The translations under genes and the position numbers were made by a program. The notes beneath the pieces are model-generated. The model was not told where the DNA came from, made no database searches, and worked only from the letters and a program-made list of their open reading frames with translations. Below are positions 41,199 through 41,353 of a stretch of 41,353 nt of DNA, one piece after another. The DNA is from Candidatus Onthocola gallistercoris (lineage in GTDB: Bacteria; Bacillota; Clostridia; Lachnospirales; Lachnospiraceae): contig DVLT01000040.1 in assembly GCA_018715345.1 (NCBI GenBank), positions 1 to 41,353 of the forward strand. The letters are read 5' to 3'. Within the stretch, counting starts at the first letter, position 1, and the number at the start of each line of letters is the position of its first letter.

Positions 41199-41353
41199 GA
41201 TTCCCACTCCTCTCACGGATAAAGCATAATTCATTATATCCTCAAGTTGGGGAATTTAGCTTTGTTTTGCAAAGTATACTTTTTCTCCAGCTTTCAAGTT
41301 TTCAACCAAAAAACTAATTTGCATTTTCTTGATTCTATCAAATCCTTCTGTAT
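41199..41353 (-). promoter_or_regulatory. Upstream region of the ABC exporter
   Basis: A -10 TATAAT is at 41238-41233 on the minus strand, with no good -35. AAAGTATACTTT (41271-41282) is a perfect 12-bp palindrome about 33 nt further upstream and may be an operator. No gene is visible to the right edge. Confidence 0.45.

Noticed and set aside
1-41353. CRISPR arrays, tRNA or rRNA genes, prophage or transposase genes
   Set aside because: Looked for and not seen in this window.

Overview
The window looks like chromosomal DNA of a Clostridia-class Firmicute, most likely a Lachnospiraceae-type gut anaerobe. The support is moderate GC, strong AGGAGG-type ribosome binding sites, a dgkA / phasin-like / AarF operon, a CmpB-like membrane protein, HxlR, BlaI-BlaR1 and a SirTM-macrodomain pair. 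I see no rRNA, tRNA, CRISPR array, transposase or phage gene.

Layout. At the left edge (1-1762, minus) lie a damaged ftsH fragment, a small coiled-coil protein and a TetR-type regulator. A two-component pair (2113-4022, plus) follows. Positions 4067-20693 (minus) hold one tightly packed ten-gene operon of 16.6 kb, with overlaps or gaps of 42 nt or less throughout. Then come dgkA, a phasin-like gene and aarF (20860-23228, minus) with a strong terminator; a hybrid sensor kinase; a DUF1810 gene; a four-carbon acid-sugar catabolic operon (27109-30464); a SirTM sirtuin with a zinc macrodomain (30604-32212) diverging from an HxlR regulator; blaI-blaR1 (plus) converging on an exported lipoprotein operon (35109-37409, minus); a CmpB-like membrane protein; a 5'-truncated YfcE-type phosphodiesterase; and an ABC exporter pair at the right edge.

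The most unusual part is the ten-gene operon. It encodes an AAA+ ATPase that reads as a Vps4/katanin-type (meiotic clade) enzyme with an N-terminal MIT-like helical region. Immediately upstream is a 225-residue charged helical protein that ends in a sequence resembling the MIM1 motif, which ESCRT-III subunits use to bind MIT domains. Next to it is a second helical protein with a similar N-terminal amphipathic start. The rest of the operon encodes a very large DUF4011-type SF1 helicase with a transglutaminase-like region, a divergent Hsp70/actin-fold ATPase, a degenerate second AAA protein, two zinc-ribbon proteins (one followed by Sel1 repeats), and two coiled-coil proteins. One of those coiled-coil proteins shares a domain with the second helical protein. 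My hypothesis is an ESCRT-III/Vps4-like polymer-remodelling apparatus tied to a helicase and chaperone module, possibly for defence or stress. This rests on reading motifs, not on searches.

Other connected regulation is visible. BlaI-like operators (TAC-N4-GTA followed by AGAT) occur both before blaI and inside the promoter of the convergent lipoprotein operon. A palindrome fills the -35/-10 spacer of the acid-sugar operon. An inverted repeat next to hxlR could couple that regulator to the sirtuin-macrodomain operon. Two genes (ftsH and yfcE) are broken in conserved cores, which could mean real deletions or assembly joins.
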